From: JAJFHI01 sp050633705
GTDB taxonomy: Bacteria > Pseudomonadota > Alphaproteobacteria > Rhizobiales > Hyphomicrobiaceae
DNA: 64,000 bases
NCBI GenBank assembly: GCA_050633705.1
Contig: JBOEGZ010000020.1
Coordinates: 142,362-206,361, forward strand
Direction: 5' to 3'
Shown: positions 63,741 through 64,000 of the stretch, one piece after another
Numbering within the stretch: the first letter of the stretch is position 1
How the letters are laid out: each line of letters opens with the position of its first letter
Made by a program: the position numbers and the translations under genes
The notes under the pieces: model-generated
The model's input: the letters and a program-made list of their open reading frames with translations, nothing else
What the model was told of the DNA's origin: nothing
Databases searched by the model: none

Positions 63741-64000
63741 ATGTAGTCCCACCAATCTTCCAACTTGGCGGAAAAGATGCGCTTGAAATGAATGCGATTG
63801 CCTTGACACGTGCACCGCAGCCTACTGCGCATGTCATCACAGGTCTTTGCTAACAACCGTCTCTGACTGAGAGTTTGTGAAACACTTCGAACACGCGCAT
63901 TAGCCCGAAGGGCAAGAGAGCAAGGCGACCCGGCGCGAGCGCCGCGCCATCGCAGGTCAGCGCGAAGCGCGAAACGACCGTGAGATATAAGAAATGGCGG
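63741..64000. other. right-edge non-coding stretch with GC-rich end
   Basis: The last 260 bases hold no recognised open frame. From about 63900 the sequence becomes more GC-rich and contains short complementary pieces (GGCGC with GCGCC around 63932-63948) that can form a small hairpin without a T run. The final bases, TGGCGG, would fit the complement of a tRNA 3' end (CCGCCA), but six bases are not evidence enough to call a tRNA. Confidence 0.35.

Noticed and set aside
63995..64000. Possible 3' end of a tRNA on the minus strand (complement of CCGCCA)
   Set aside because: Only six bases are visible before the window ends; no stem or loop can be checked.

Overview
The window looks like the chromosome of a free-living, respiratory alphaproteobacterium of middling GC. 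The grounds are a complete ccoNOQP-ccoGHIS set, an FnrL-type regulator with four candidate cysteine ligands, DUF3775 and DUF2793 proteins, and many small c-type cytochromes. The species cannot be named from the sequence alone. No rRNA, complete tRNA, CRISPR array, integrase or insertion sequence was recognised.

Layout. About 0.3-13.4 kb holds ordinary metabolic and transport genes: an MDR oxidoreductase, a thiolase, an SDR, SelO, a sodium:solute symporter, an exported protein with a lysozyme-like motif, a glutathione S-transferase, ApbE, ferredoxin-NADP reductase and a dicarboxylate/amino-acid symporter. From 13.6 to 14.5 kb a rhodanese and a DUF2892 membrane protein sit behind an excellent FNR-type promoter. 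From 14.7 to 18.5 kb a tight trio (NodB-like deacetylase, ATP-grasp enzyme, PHP hydrolase) converges on an acyltransferase. From 19.1 to 30.9 kb lies a microaerobic respiration block: cbb3 oxidase, its assembly and copper genes, a hemerythrin-like protein, FnrL and two cytochromes c. Four FNR boxes (two perfect, two near-perfect) lie in this block and in the 13.6-14.5 kb block.

From 31.1 to 55.4 kb is an exopolysaccharide locus of about 24 kb. The leftward arm has a CpsB-type phosphatase, Wza-type export lipoprotein, Wzc-type tyrosine autokinase and a TPR-like membrane protein. The rightward arm has a small secreted FecR-like protein, two Wzy/ligase-type membrane proteins, the priming sugar transferase, a flippase, a CheR-like methyltransferase, a pyruvyl transferase, six or so glycosyltransferases and a WcaF-like acetyltransferase. 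A NusG-family (RfaH-like) antiterminator closes the locus. An ops/JUMPstart-like element lies in the untranslated leader of the flippase operon, suggesting that the locus carries its own processive antitermination circuit. A phage-tail-like DUF2793 gene sits inside it on the opposite strand.

From 56.4 to 61.3 kb three c-type cytochrome genes diverge from a molybdopterin S-/N-oxide reductase that lacks a Tat leader but keeps the Tyr114, Trp116 and Ser147 pattern of DMSO reductase. The right end has an acetolactate decarboxylase and an MHS-type MFS transporter. All assignments come from reading motifs and gene context; no database search was run.
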